From: a virus
Direction: 5' to 3' (one strand)
Length of the DNA: 52,219 nucleotides
Virus record (IMG/VR): IMGVR_UViG_3300032291_002410
Span: 1 to 52,219 of that record
Part shown: positions 1 to 6,604 of the stretch, in pieces
Layout: each line of letters begins with the position of its first letter
Position numbering within the stretch: position 1 is the stretch's first letter
Notes under the pieces: generated by a model
Told to the model about the DNA's origin: nothing
Database searches by the model: none
What the model saw: the letters and a program-made list of their open reading frames with translations, nothing else
Program-made: the position numbers and the translations under genes

Positions 1-55
1 ATGGCGGAAACGCCTAAGTGTGATACCGCATGTGAGGTATCTCACTCCCTCTAGG

Positions 56-65
56 GGGTGTGTCG
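56..65 (+). repeat. GGGCGTGTCG box, degenerate first copy
   Basis: The sequence GGGTGTGTCG differs at one position from a decamer that recurs ten more times up to 3350. It lies just upstream of the first promoter. Role unknown; operator-like by analogy with repeated repressor sites in actinophages. Confidence 0.5.
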
Positions 66-74
66 CCTTGATAT

Positions 75-96
75 TGTCGGGGCGATATGGTAAATT
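75..96 (+). promoter_or_regulatory. TGTCRG-type promoter 1
   Basis: TGTCGG at 75-80, ten bases, then a TAAATT -10-like hexamer at 91-96 preceded by TGG. The leader contains AACGAAAG. It would drive the genes from 134 to 713. Confidence 0.6.
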
Positions 97-133
97 ATCA
101 CTAATGAAAAACCTAACGAAAGAAGGAAAGAAA

Positions 134-295
134 ATGAATAACCTAAAGATAACCTACTCAATGTGGGACGGGGCTCAACTACTAGGCGTAGATTTTACCG
201 CTAATAGCGCAGATGAAATGCTTAAGGTAGTAAGCGAACTACAAAAAGTTTCTAAAAATGTTGTAGCGCATATGCGAAAGGTGGAAAAAAACTAA
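134..295 (+). CDS. Small conserved-type phage protein, unknown function
   Basis: A 53-residue protein starting MNNLKITYSMWDG. The start at 134 is chosen because GAAAGAAGGAAAG sits just upstream and promoter 1 lies about 40 bases before it; an upstream in-frame start would run through the promoter. It has no cysteine cluster or membrane segment. It is first in a four-gene cistron, and its stop overlaps the next start (TAATG). I do not recognise a family. Confidence 0.7.
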   Translation: MNNLKITYSMWDGAQLLGVDFTANSADEMLKVVSELQKVSKNVVAHMRKVEKN

Positions 296-468
296 TGATG
301 ACTAAATGGGATACTATTCAGGCAGACATAGCAGACGCTTATGTCTATCTTGATGAAGAAGAAGCGTTAGAAAAAATAAACGCAGAAGCGGTTAGCGATA
401 GCGATATCGTTAGCCTTGATGAAATAATCGAGAAAGAATTAACATTAGATTGGGAGGCATACGAATAA
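295..468 (+). CDS. Small acidic protein, unknown
   Basis: A 57-residue acidic protein (MMTKWDTIQADIADAYVYL) rich in Asp and Glu in its second half. It starts in a TAATG overlap with the preceding gene, so translation is probably coupled. A second ATG at 298 is equally possible. No family recognised. Confidence 0.65.
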   Translation: MMTKWDTIQADIADAYVYLDEEEALEKINAEAVSDSDIVSLDEIIEKELTLDWEAYE

Positions 469-614
469 TGGAGTTTTACGCAGATTTGGAATACATAAGT
501 TTTTATGTAAGTAATTTATATCCTAGCGGTATCGCAATAGAGATACCAACATGGGTGCTAGTAGGCACAATATCTCTATGGTATAGCATTAGATTACTTA
601 GGAGAGATAAGTAA
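468..614 (+). CDS. Small single-span membrane protein
   Basis: A 48-residue protein with one hydrophobic stretch near residues 24-41 followed by basic residues (RLLRRDK), which suggests a membrane anchor with a cytoplasmic basic tail. It starts in a TAATG overlap with the gene before. Function unknown. Confidence 0.65.
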   Translation: MEFYADLEYISFYVSNLYPSGIAIEIPTWVLVGTISLWYSIRLLRRDK

Positions 615-713
615 ATGGCTAATCCTAGCGGATTTTATACCTGCCCTAAATGTGGCAGGTTAAACGTTGGCGCATATACTAAATGCGTATGTGAGCAACC
701 TCACAAAGAATAG
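615..713 (+). CDS. Zinc-ribbon mini-protein
   Basis: A 32-residue peptide with CPKCG near residue 10 and CVCEQPH near the end, a cysteine/histidine arrangement that could bind one zinc ion. It follows the preceding stop directly. It is the last gene of the first cistron and is followed by a repeat-rich gap. Function unknown. Confidence 0.6.
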   Translation: MANPSGFYTCPKCGRLNVGAYTKCVCEQPHKE

Positions 714-928
714 ACGGCGTGTCGGCTTGACAAAATCGAGTCGATCCCCCACATAGCTACGGGGTCGGGCGTGTCGTTATGAAGTCGTTATAAAACACCC
801 TGGATTTTGTGGATAACTTTCGGGCGTGTCGTGGCGTGTCGGGCGTGTCGTCCACAGCCATAATGTGATTAAGAACACACAGTTTGAGCGTCTCATTATT
901 TGGAATTACTGGAAAGTAATATGCAAAA
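714..928. other. Repeat-rich intergenic module A
   Basis: No gene is seen. The gap holds GGCGTGTCG boxes at 716, 767, 822, 832 and 841 (the last three in tandem), a CTTGACAAAATCGA segment that recurs at 3239, a bipartite element GTTATG (776) N16 CCCTGGAT (798), and a minus-strand TTATCCACA at 808-816. The same parts recur in later gaps. Confidence 0.8.
822..850 (+). repeat. Tandem GGGCGTGTCG boxes
   Basis: Three copies lie head to tail at 822-831, 832-841 and 841-850; the middle one is TGGCGTGTCG. It is the densest cluster of this decamer in the window and a plausible protein-binding array. Confidence 0.75.
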
Positions 929-950
929 TGTCGGTGGGCTAGAGTATAAT
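929..950 (+). promoter_or_regulatory. TGTCRG-type promoter 2
   Basis: TGTCGG at 929-934, a 10-base spacer, then TATAAT at 945-950. It is followed by AACGAAAGG at about 967 and the ATG at 987. Confidence 0.75.
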
Positions 951-986
951 ATCCACTATAAACAAAACGAAAGGAAGTGGCTAACA

Positions 987-1193
987 ATGGCTAACTTATA
1001 CACAATAGAAGATTTACTAATTGGAAAATCTTATCGCTCTAAATCTATCTCTGACGGAAAAATTATTTCCGCAGAAAAATCTAAAGACGCTCTCTGGTAT
1101 GGCGAAAATACCGAAGCGTATTTCGTAGAAATACAAGAAGGTCGTTCGCTCCGTAATACTTATCGCACAGTAGCGGTTAAGGTAGGTGACTAA
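987..1193 (+). CDS. Small phage protein, unknown
   Basis: A 68-residue protein (MANLYTIEDLLIGKSYRSKS...). The start at 987 lies downstream of promoter 2 and an AACGAAAGG leader, so an upstream in-frame start at 900 is rejected. Its compact, beta-looking sequence has no cysteines. It is the first gene of a two-gene cistron. Confidence 0.7.
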   Translation: MANLYTIEDLLIGKSYRSKSISDGKIISAEKSKDALWYGENTEAYFVEIQEGRSLRNTYRTVAVKVGD

Positions 1194-1194
1194 T

Positions 1195-1317
1195 ATGGGA
1201 TACATAGAAGTATTCACAATGAATTCTGAGGGTGCGGGGTGGCTTGACCTCTCCGATATTCCCGCCGAAACTTTATTGGAATTGGAAATCGGATTATTTC
1301 AGGAAGGTGCGCTCTAG
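1195..1317 (+). CDS. Small acidic protein, unknown
   Basis: A 40-residue acidic protein (MGYIEVFTMNSEGAGWLDL) that starts one base after the preceding stop codon. Its TAG overlaps the first base of a GGGCGTGTCT box at 1317-1326. No family recognised. Confidence 0.6.
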   Translation: MGYIEVFTMNSEGAGWLDLSDIPAETLLELEIGLFQEGAL

Positions 1318-1336
1318 GGCGTGTCTATCCCGAAAT

Positions 1337-1358
1337 TGTCGGTGGCTTAGGCTATAAT
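1337..1358 (+). promoter_or_regulatory. TGTCRG-type promoter 3
   Basis: TGTCGG at 1337-1342, ten bases, then TATAAT at 1353-1358. It is followed by AACGAAAGG and the ATG at 1390. A GGGCGTGTC box lies 11 bases upstream. Confidence 0.75.
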
Positions 1359-1389
1359 TACAATTAACAACAACGAAAGGAAAACTAAA

Positions 1390-1533
1390 ATGGGAAATAT
1401 CCTAGATGAACTAAAAGACTTAATCGCAATTCCTTGTGATGAGTGTGATGGTGCTGGCTTTATATTCTTTGGTAATGAAAAGAATTATGATGTGGAAAGT
1501 TGCGACTGTGTAAATGATGAGGAGTTAATCTAA
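1390..1533 (+). CDS. DnaJ-type zinc-finger-like mini-protein
   Basis: A 47-residue protein with CDECDGAGF, the CxxCxGxG signature of the DnaJ cysteine-rich repeat, and a second pair CDC further on, so one zinc site is plausible. It is first in a four-gene cistron and its TAA overlaps the next ATG. Inference: a small protein- or nucleic-acid-binding zinc protein. Confidence 0.65.
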   Translation: MGNILDELKDLIAIPCDECDGAGFIFFGNEKNYDVESCDCVNDEELI

Positions 1534-1733
1534 TGTATAGACTAGATACTTACTATGACGGCAATTTGGAATACACACATAAGTTTGCTGACGCATTACA
1601 AGCGTTTGAGGCTTTCGCAAAATGCTATGATGTTGGGTTTGCTAAAGAATTAGCAACCTATAATTTATCTTTGCCAACGGGCAAAATGTATACTAAAAAC
1701 TTTAATAGAATTGGTTTGGTATCCGCAAAATGA
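1533..1733 (+). CDS. Small phage protein, unknown
   Basis: A 66-residue protein with aromatic and alanine residues in its middle (ADALQAFEAFAKCYDVGF), probably largely helical. It starts in a TAATG overlap. The next start overlaps its last codons. Function unknown. Confidence 0.65.
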   Translation: MYRLDTYYDGNLEYTHKFADALQAFEAFAKCYDVGFAKELATYNLSLPTGKMYTKNFNRIGLVSAK

Positions 1734-1921
1734 TGACTAGAAAAGATTATATTGCTACTGCTGAAATATTAAAATATATTAGCGATAAAACTCACCCTGC
1801 CGTATTCTCTAAAACTGTTCACGATTTCGCAGAAATGTTTGCGAAAGATAACGAACGATTTGATGTAAGCAGATTTCACAAGGCAAGTGGTTATCGTGTT
1901 CCTAATTTTAATTCACGATAA
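1730..1921 (+). CDS. Conserved phage protein of the RKDY...RFD type
   Basis: A 63-residue protein (MMTRKDYIATAEILKYISD) with a late NERFDVSRFHKASGY segment. Small proteins starting RKDYxxIAxxL and ending RFDxxRFxxAxG are common in phages that infect many bacteria; none has an agreed function that I can name. A second ATG at 1733 is possible. It overlaps both neighbours by a few bases. Confidence 0.7.
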   Translation: MMTRKDYIATAEILKYISDKTHPAVFSKTVHDFAEMFAKDNERFDVSRFHKASGYRVPNFNSR

Positions 1922-2055
1922 TGAAATTTAAAATTAGTAGAAGCGGTAAAGTAAAACGCATTCAGGAATTGCGTCGCAGTAATGCGGCGCAACCTGTTCG
2001 CAATAAAAAAAAATACTTTAGAAAATTAAAACATAAAAAATCTGATCTAATATAA
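1921..2055 (+). CDS. Very basic small protein
   Basis: A 44-residue protein dominated by Lys and Arg (MKFKISRSGKVKRIQELRR... and a KKKYFRKLKHKK stretch), which suggests nucleic-acid binding. It starts in a TAATG overlap and ends its cistron just before three GGGCGTGTCG boxes. No family recognised. Confidence 0.6.
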   Translation: MKFKISRSGKVKRIQELRRSNAAQPVRNKKKYFRKLKHKKSDLI

Positions 2056-2175
2056 TCTCGGGCGTGTCGCAGCTTGCAACGCAGTCGGGCGTGTCGCCCG
2101 CATAGCTGCGGGGTCGGGCGTGTCGTTAAGGGTGTGATTAAAAACACCCTGAAAACTTGCGTGTTTTGTAGTAAA
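2056..2175. other. Repeat-rich intergenic module B
   Basis: GGGCGTGTCG occurs at 2060, 2087 and 2116. CCCGCATAGCTGCGGG (2097-2112) forms a small hairpin. The bipartite element GTTAAG (2125) N16 CCCTGAAA (2147) follows, and GGGTGT...ACACCC can form a second hairpin inside it. No gene is seen. Confidence 0.75.
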
Positions 2176-2197
2176 TGTCAGTCAGCCCTGATATACT
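2176..2197 (+). promoter_or_regulatory. TGTCRG-type promoter 4
   Basis: TGTCAG at 2176-2181, ten bases ending TGA, then TATACT at 2192-2197. It is followed by AACGAAAGG and the ATG at 2226. Confidence 0.75.
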
Positions 2198-2225
2198 ATC
2201 AATTCACCCAACGAAAGGTCAACTA

Positions 2226-2381
2226 ATGAACGATATTAACTCATGCTATTGCACTAACTATTCTATTTGCACAATTTGTGTTAAAGGTTATACAACTGAC
2301 GGCGCAGCTGTCTATGATCGAGATCTAGCACGAGATTGGGCTATGTCACGCATGGCCGATGCAGAAATGGGGGATTTATAA
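2226..2381 (+). CDS. Cysteine-rich small protein
   Basis: A 51-residue protein with five cysteines in its first 18 residues (CYCTNYSICTIC pattern) and an acidic or alanine-rich C-terminal half. The start at 2226 follows AACGAAAGGTCAACTA. Its TAA overlaps the ATG of the GP88 gene, so the two are probably co-translated. Confidence 0.65.
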   Translation: MNDINSCYCTNYSICTICVKGYTTDGAAVYDRDLARDWAMSRMADAEMGDL

Positions 2382-3133
2382 TGTCAGACCTAACCGATAT
2401 AATTGCCCCTATGGTAAAATTAAAAAGATCAAATGATAGAAAGGTAACTAATCTTGTCACAAAAAATGGAAAACAATCCGCAATTGCGAACACGTTCGGT
2501 CTCCCTGCTGGAAAGGCTTACTCATGCCCTGGTGCCACTAGTATTTGTGAGAGTGTTTGCTACGCAGGAAAACTTGAAAAAGTCTACAAAGGAGTAAGAG
2601 CCGTACTCTTGCACAATTGGGAATTACTCCGCAATGCGGATGAGCCTACTATGGTTGACCTAATTGAAAACATGATCATAGACTTTAAAAAAGACTGCGA
2701 TAAAAAGAATGCTGAAAAATTATTCCGTATCCACTGGGACGGAGATTTTTTTAACGATACCTATACACGTGCATGGCAATATGTGATCTTAAATAATACC
2801 GATATTCAATTTTGGGTATATACACGAGTTAAGTCTGCAGCGCTTATGCTAAACAATATATCTAATCTATCACTGTACTATTCAACGGATGATGATAATA
2901 AAGAAATTGCATTTGACTTAAAAACTAATTCTAAAATTCGTCTTGCTTATCTAGGGAAAACATTCTCTGCTACCGAAAACACAATGAAAGAATTAACGGG
3001 TAAGCCTGGCGCTAAATGTCCTGAGAATATGAAAAGTATTCCATTAATCTCTAGCAATGGGTCCGCTTGTGTATCTTGTGGCTTGTGTGTTTATGGTAAA
3101 GCGGATATTAGATTTTCTGCGAGTAAAAAATAA
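2381..3133 (+). CDS. GP88-family phage protein
   Basis: A 250-residue protein with the hallmarks of the phage Gene product 88 family: KNGKQSAIANTFGLPAG followed by CPGATSICESVCYAG at about residues 49-62, and a C-terminal cysteine group (CVSCGLCVYG). The cysteine pattern suggests a metal or iron-sulfur site, and the middle part (IHWDGDFFNDTYTRAW) resembles GP37/68-type proteins; I do not claim an activity. The start at 2381 is chosen because it forms a TAATG overlap. The ATG used by a longer in-frame reading lies inside the previous gene. Length fits the family. Confidence 0.85.
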   Translation: MSDLTDIIAPMVKLKRSNDRKVTNLVTKNGKQSAIANTFGLPAGKAYSCPGATSICESVCYAGKLEKVYKGVRAVLLHNWELLRNADEPTMVDLIENMIIDFKKDCDKKNAEKLFRIHWDGDFFNDTYTRAWQYVILNNTDIQFWVYTRVKSAALMLNNISNLSLYYSTDDDNKEIAFDLKTNSKIRLAYLGKTFSATENTMKELTGKPGAKCPENMKSIPLISSNGSACVSCGLCVYGKADIRFSASKK

Positions 3134-3228
3134 TGTATGAGGTTATTGGTGCTATTGGAGGATCACTAGTAATGCTTATATCTATCCTGCCAATTTTATT
3201 AGCTGCATATGTAATGACTAAGCTGTAA
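3133..3228 (+). CDS. Tiny membrane peptide
   Basis: A 31-residue peptide that is almost entirely hydrophobic (MYEVIGAIGGSLVMLISIL...), one membrane span. It starts in a TAATG overlap with the GP88 gene. Function unknown. Confidence 0.55.
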   Translation: MYEVIGAIGGSLVMLISILPILLAAYVMTKL

Positions 3229-3365
3229 CGGCGTGTCGACTTGACAAAATCGATCTCGCCCGCATACATGCGGGGTTATCCACAGGGTTATGAGGGTTAT
3301 CCACAACCCCTGGAATTGTGAGTATTATCACAAAAGCTGAGACACGCCCATAATAGATTAGGTAA
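3229..3365. other. Repeat-rich intergenic module C with two DnaA-like boxes
   Basis: GGCGTGTCG at 3230 and its reverse complement at 3341-3349 flank a CCCGCATACATGCGGG hairpin, two perfect TTATCCACA 9-mers at 3276-3284 and 3297-3305, and the bipartite element GTTATG (3287) N15 CCCTGGAA (3308). No gene is seen. Confidence 0.8.
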
Positions 3366-3387
3366 TGTCGGTAGGTAATGGTAAAAT
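3366..3387 (+). promoter_or_regulatory. TGTCRG-type promoter 5
   Basis: TGTCGG at 3366-3371, ten bases ending TGG, then TAAAAT at 3382-3387. It is followed by AACGAAAGG at about 3402 and the ATG at 3416. Confidence 0.75.
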
Positions 3388-3415
3388 ACTCTTATCCAAC
3401 AACGAAAGGTAGAAA

Positions 3416-3622
3416 ATGAAAACAGTAGAACACTCCCTTAGATTTATTACAGAGTTAGATGAAACTAATCCAACCGCACAACAATTACTATCATTAGATA
3501 AAGATATGCAGGCACTATTACTAGAAGGCATGCTACACACTTTACTCGTTCCCGATATTATGCCACTTATAGATAATCTAAACGCAGGCAACTCTTACGC
3601 AATACTAAAGGTTGTAAAATAA
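3416..3622 (+). CDS. Small helical phage protein, unknown
   Basis: A 68-residue protein (MKTVEHSLRFITELDETN...) rich in Leu, Asp and Glu and probably helical. It is first in a three-gene cistron behind promoter 5 and AACGAAAGG. Its TAA overlaps the next ATG. Function unknown. Confidence 0.7.
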   Translation: MKTVEHSLRFITELDETNPTAQQLLSLDKDMQALLLEGMLHTLLVPDIMPLIDNLNAGNSYAILKVVK

Positions 3623-3897
3623 TGTTAGCAACTGCCATCGGAATACTTGACGCAACCCAAGATAGCATATTTGATGATGAGATTATGGGATTAGCGGGGG
3701 AACTACACGAACGCAGAAATGAACTATCAGATGAAACTTTTGCTAAATATCTATTCATGTATTCCACAGCCCTATCTAGCAAGGTAGCAGACCTCGTAAC
3801 TAAAGTATGTTTAAGTAAAGAGGAAATGTCGGTGCTATGCGCTACAATAGACGAAATGGACGACCTATCAGAAACTATACTAGAGGAGAACGAATAA
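3622..3897 (+). CDS. Acidic helical phage protein, unknown
   Basis: A 91-residue acidic protein, predicted mostly helical (ELHERRNELSDETFAKYLF). It starts in a TAATG overlap, and its last codons contain the GAGGAGAACG ribosome site of the next gene. No family recognised. Confidence 0.7.
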   Translation: MLATAIGILDATQDSIFDDEIMGLAGELHERRNELSDETFAKYLFMYSTALSSKVADLVTKVCLSKEEMSVLCATIDEMDDLSETILEENE

Positions 3898-4179
3898 ATG
3901 GGAAGCATAACAGCACTAGGAATACAGGACAGCGTGTTAGACCTAGAAACACAATTACTCTATCACTTAAAGGGTAATCATTATCCACCCGTTCCCGCTG
4001 AAATGGTAAAGCCTTGCATAGATGCTATTGACGCATACTATGATGAGGATTTTGATCGAGAAATTGATATGCCTAAAGTAAATGATTTTCAGATTACTTA
4101 TAAAGGAAAACTTACAGCACCCGCAAGGGCTATCGTTGAGCAACACCACTTAGAGTTTTGGCTACCCGAAAGTGATTAG
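3898..4179 (+). CDS. Conserved phage protein of the GNHYPPVP type
   Basis: A 93-residue protein with LKGNHYPPVPAEMV near residues 23-36, an AIDAYYD acidic stretch and a final IVEQHHLEFWL. This combination recurs in small proteins of actinobacteriophages; function unknown. The start directly follows the preceding TAA and has a good GAGGAG site. Confidence 0.75.
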   Translation: MGSITALGIQDSVLDLETQLLYHLKGNHYPPVPAEMVKPCIDAIDAYYDEDFDREIDMPKVNDFQITYKGKLTAPARAIVEQHHLEFWLPESD

Positions 4180-4224
4180 CATCACACGCTGATATTCTCA
4201 AATACTGAGATAGGGCTAGACTAA

Positions 4225-4246
4225 TGTCAGACCCCAATGCTACAAT
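4225..4246 (+). promoter_or_regulatory. TGTCRG-type promoter 6
   Basis: TGTCAG at 4225-4230, ten bases ending TGC, then TACAAT at 4241-4246. The leader contains AACAAAGAAAAGAGG before the ATG at 4273. Confidence 0.75.
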
Positions 4247-4272
4247 ACAACCTAACAAAGAAAAGAGGCAAA

Positions 4273-4452
4273 ATGACAATAGAAGGAAAACTCTATCAGG
4301 TTGGTGATTTATTCACCACTCTAAAGTCAAAAAAGACAGGTGTTATCAAAGAGATACACCCACAGGCATCTGGCTCGGTGCGTGTGCTACTAGAAATGCC
4401 AACGAAAGAAACTCGTTGGACTTCAGTATCCGCTAAAACGCTACTGGGCTAG
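4273..4452 (+). CDS. Conserved phage protein of the VGDLFTT...SGSVRV type
   Basis: A 59-residue protein whose VGDLFTTLKSKKTGVIKE and SGSVRVLLEM...RWTSV segments look like a small beta-barrel (SH3- or KOW-like), a type frequent in actinophage early regions. The start at 4273 is set by the promoter and GAGG site; an in-frame start at 4237 would lie in the promoter. It is single and is followed by a hairpin. Confidence 0.7.
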   Translation: MTIEGKLYQVGDLFTTLKSKKTGVIKEIHPQASGSVRVLLEMPTKETRWTSVSAKTLLG

Positions 4453-4464
4453 TAATTTAGGGCA

Positions 4465-4484
4465 GGGGGGTCGTCAGACCCCCC
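4465..4484 (+). terminator. GC hairpin overlapping promoter 7
   Basis: GGGGGGTC (4465-4472), loop GTCA, GACCCCCC (4477-4484) is a perfect 8-bp stem after the previous gene. There is no clear T-run, so termination is uncertain. Its right arm lies in the spacer of promoter 7. Confidence 0.55.
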
Positions 4485-4493
4485 TGCTATAAT
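4472..4493 (+). promoter_or_regulatory. TGTCRG-type promoter 7
   Basis: CGTCAG at 4472-4477 (one mismatch), ten bases ending TGC, then TATAAT at 4488-4493. AACGAAAGG follows at about 4514, with the ATG at 4531. Confidence 0.7.
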
Positions 4494-4530
4494 ACTCATA
4501 CCAACAACCAACCAACGAAAGGTAATACAA

Positions 4531-4953
4531 ATGGCAAGAGGCAAAGCAATACAGGTAAAAATCGCAACAACTAAGGTTATCAAAGCCTTAGAAGTAAGAT
4601 TAGCCAAACTAGAGGCTGATTACACATCACAAGAGGAAAAAGAAGCAAAGTATCAGAAGCAGTTAGAAAAGTGGCGTAAAGAAATTGGCAAGTGGGCTAT
4701 TGCTAATTTTGCTAAATCAGAAAACTTACGCACCAACTATCGCAACTGGAACAAAACTCTCAATGTTGATTTTGATATAATTATTGACGAGAAAGATTTT
4801 CCTGCTGAGCCAACTAAGGACTACGAGCAACTCCACTCACACACTTATCGTGAGATGAAAGATGAGATGGAAAATGCTATCCGTATTCTTAAAATGACCG
4901 ATGAGGAAGTAGTTAGCGCAAGCACATACAACGCTATTGCTCGTTATCTCTAA
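4531..4953 (+). CDS. Coiled-coil phage protein, unknown
   Basis: A 140-residue protein with a long charged helix in its first 55 residues (LEVRLAKLEADYTSQEEKEAK onward), probably a coiled coil, then a mixed C-terminal part. It has its own promoter and AACGAAAGG leader. It is followed by a strong GC hairpin. Function unknown; an oligomeric accessory or scaffold-like protein is possible. Confidence 0.7.
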   Translation: MARGKAIQVKIATTKVIKALEVRLAKLEADYTSQEEKEAKYQKQLEKWRKEIGKWAIANFAKSENLRTNYRNWNKTLNVDFDIIIDEKDFPAEPTKDYEQLHSHTYREMKDEMENAIRILKMTDEEVVSASTYNAIARYL

Positions 4954-4965
4954 TTAGATAAACAT

Positions 4966-5004
4966 AAGGGCGGGTGCGTGGGTTATAGACAACACCCGCC
5001 CCTT
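4966..5004 (+). terminator. Hairpin terminator whose loop holds a -35 box
   Basis: AAGGGCGGGTG (4966-4976) pairs with CACCCGCCC (4993-5001). The loop contains TAGACA at 4986-4991, which is the -35 of the following promoter. Confidence 0.65.
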
Positions 5005-5014
5005 ATGGTAAAAT
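4986..5014 (+). promoter_or_regulatory. Sigma70-like promoter inside terminator
   Basis: TAGACA (4986-4991), a 17-base spacer, then TAAAAT (5009-5014) preceded by TGG. The TGTCRG box is absent. It drives the gene at 5042. Confidence 0.6.
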
Positions 5015-5041
5015 TATTATCCCTACTAACAAAGGAAGCAA

Positions 5042-5269
5042 ATGCGTTTCAAAATAGAAATGTATGATGAAGTAAAAGCAAATGATTTAACAATTTATTC
5101 AGATGAAGGCTATGATAACGAAAGCTTAAAAGAACTCGTGTTCTCAAACTTAAAACGATTTGATGGAAATGTTAAAGCGTTTGTGTATGATCAACAAAAC
5201 AAAAAGAAAACTTCTGCGGCATTCTTTCCTATGGAAACAGTTAATTACGTAAAGTCTATCTGTAAATAA
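5042..5269 (+). CDS. Small phage protein, unknown
   Basis: A 75-residue protein (MRFKIEMYDEVKANDLTIYS...) with alternating hydrophobic residues, probably a small alpha/beta fold. AACAAAGGAAGCA precedes the ATG. It is monocistronic, bounded by hairpins on both sides. No family recognised. Confidence 0.7.
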   Translation: MRFKIEMYDEVKANDLTIYSDEGYDNESLKELVFSNLKRFDGNVKAFVYDQQNKKKTSAAFFPMETVNYVKSICK

Positions 5270-5272
5270 TAT

Positions 5273-5299
5273 TAGGGCGGAAATCTCCCCGCCCTATTT
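5273..5299 (+). terminator. Rho-independent-like terminator
   Basis: TAGGGCGG (5273-5280) pairs with CCGCCCTA (5289-5296) over an 8-base loop, followed by TTT. It lies directly after the stop at 5269. Confidence 0.65.
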
Positions 5300-5424
5300 C
5301 CCAATCTGGCCCGCAATAGCTGAGGGGTTATCCACAGTTTTAAGTGGGCCTGTGGATATCCCTGGAATTTTGTGAGATTAATCACACCGCACAATTCAGA
5401 CATATTATAACTAATCCTAGACAA
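5300..5424. other. Repeat-rich intergenic module D
   Basis: The module holds TTATCCACA at 5328-5336 and an inverted ATATCCACA at 5351-5359, which together form a hairpin, and the bipartite element TTTAAG (5339) N15 CCCTGGAA (5360). TTTTGTGAG and an ATCACAC segment like that of module C follow. No gene is seen. Confidence 0.75.
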
Positions 5425-5446
5425 TGTCAGTGCCACCTGTTATAAT
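5425..5446 (+). promoter_or_regulatory. TGTCRG-type promoter 9
   Basis: TGTCAG at 5425-5430, ten bases ending TGT, then TATAAT at 5441-5446. A TAGACA lies 17 bases upstream of the -10, so this copy also looks like a normal sigma70 promoter. AACGAAAGG and the ATG at 5476 follow. Confidence 0.8.
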
Positions 5447-5475
5447 AAATCTAACAAACAAACGAAAGGTAAAAA

Positions 5476-6483
5476 ATGGCTCATAACCTAGAAATGCAAG
5501 ATGGTGAAGTAGCATTTGCGCTGCGTGGCGCTCCTGCTTGGCATAACCTTGCAAACCGCATCTTTACAAAAGATGAAGAAGTTACAACCGCAACAATGCT
5601 TGAAGAAGCAAAGTTAGCAAATTGGAATGTTCGCTTATCTCCAATTACTGAATATATCCCAGAAACATTTAACGATGTATCTGATGCTTCTTTAGTCTTA
5701 CGCACAAATCCATTCAATGGTGGAACTGATGTTCTTGCAACTGTTGGAAAGCGTTACAAGCCTGTGCAGAATGAAGAGTTATTTGCTTTTGCAGATGCTA
5801 TTCACGATGCCAACGCCGATTGCCGTTGGGAATCTGCTGGCTCACTAAAAAAGGGTAAAGTTGTTTTCGGAACTGTGGACATTCCACGCACAATGGTATT
5901 AGACCCACAAGGCGCTAATGACCAAACAAAACTATACTTAATTGTATGGACTTCACACGATGGTTCTGTTGCTGTTCAAGCAGCCGTTACACCTGTTCGT
6001 GTAGTTTGCCAAAACACATTGAATCTTGCAATGCGTAACGCAAAGCAATCTTTCAAAATTCGTCACACACAATCTGTTGAAGGACGAATTCAAGTTGCTC
6101 GTGAAACTCTTGGGCTTGCTCTTGGGTATTTCGATGAGTTTGAAGTTGAAGCGAAAGCGCTTTATTCTCAAGCAATTACCGATGCTGAATTTTCTAAGTT
6201 AATTCAGACAATTTATCCTAAGCCAGATAAAGATGCATCTAAAGTTGCGCTAACTAAATGGGAGAATAAGGTTGTATTGCTTGATGACCTTTACCACAAT
6301 TCACCAACTAACACTAACATCAAGGGAACTAAGTGGGGTGCGTTCAATGCACTAACTGAGCGTCTTGATTATTTCCGTTCAGGTCGTGGCAATTCTGAAA
6401 CACTAATGGCTGGTGCTTCAGGCTTTGACCCAATTCTTACTGCTGAGAAAAATAAACTTCTCAAGTTAGTAAAAGCATTTTAA
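5476..6483 (+). CDS. DUF932 phage/plasmid-like protein
   Basis: A 335-residue protein matching the DUF932 (TIGR03299) family. It has the N-terminal APAWHNLANRIF block at about residues 19-30, an RYKPVQNEELFAFADAI block near 92-108, and a central VTPVRVVCQNTLNLAM block. DUF932 proteins are widespread on phages and plasmids; no enzymatic activity is firmly established. Length fits. It is expressed alone from promoter 9 and closed by a strong terminator. Codon use looks more GC-rich at third positions than its neighbours, consistent with high expression. Confidence 0.93.
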   Translation: MAHNLEMQDGEVAFALRGAPAWHNLANRIFTKDEEVTTATMLEEAKLANWNVRLSPITEYIPETFNDVSDASLVLRTNPFNGGTDVLATVGKRYKPVQNEELFAFADAIHDANADCRWESAGSLKKGKVVFGTVDIPRTMVLDPQGANDQTKLYLIVWTSHDGSVAVQAAVTPVRVVCQNTLNLAMRNAKQSFKIRHTQSVEGRIQVARETLGLALGYFDEFEVEAKALYSQAITDAEFSKLIQTIYPKPDKDASKVALTKWENKVVLLDDLYHNSPTNTNIKGTKWGAFNALTERLDYFRSGRGNSETLMAGASGFDPILTAEKNKLLKLVKAF

Positions 6484-6498
6484 ATAAATGCTAACTAG

Positions 6499-6527
6499 CG
6501 GGGGAGAATAAAATCTCCCCCGTTTTT
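6499..6527 (+). terminator. Rho-independent terminator
   Basis: CGGGGGAGA (6499-6507), a six-base loop, TCTCCCCCG (6514-6522), then TTTTT. This is the clearest intrinsic terminator in the window; it ends the DUF932 transcript. Confidence 0.9.
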
Positions 6528-6531
6528 ATTT

Positions 6532-6604
6532 GGTTCGTTAGCTTAGCGGTTAAAGCGCTACCCTGTCACGGTAGAGATCGTGGGTTCAAATCCCATACGA
6601 ATCG
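6532..6604 (+). tRNA. tRNA-Asp (anticodon GTC)
   Basis: A complete cloverleaf: acceptor GGTTCGT pairs with ACGAATC (one G-T pair), the anticodon stem CTACC/GGTAG encloses CTGTCAC, and the T arm has GGTTCAAATCC. The discriminator base is G and CCA is not encoded. It lies just after the DUF932 terminator. Confidence 0.95.

Noticed and set aside
20-133. Upstream extension of the first gene
   Set aside because: It would run through a hairpin, a repeat box and promoter 1; the start at 134 has the ribosome site.
757-987. Minus-strand frame of 76 codons across module A
   Set aside because: It consists of repeat boxes and promoter 2 read backwards, has no ribosome site, and opposes the transcription of the arm.
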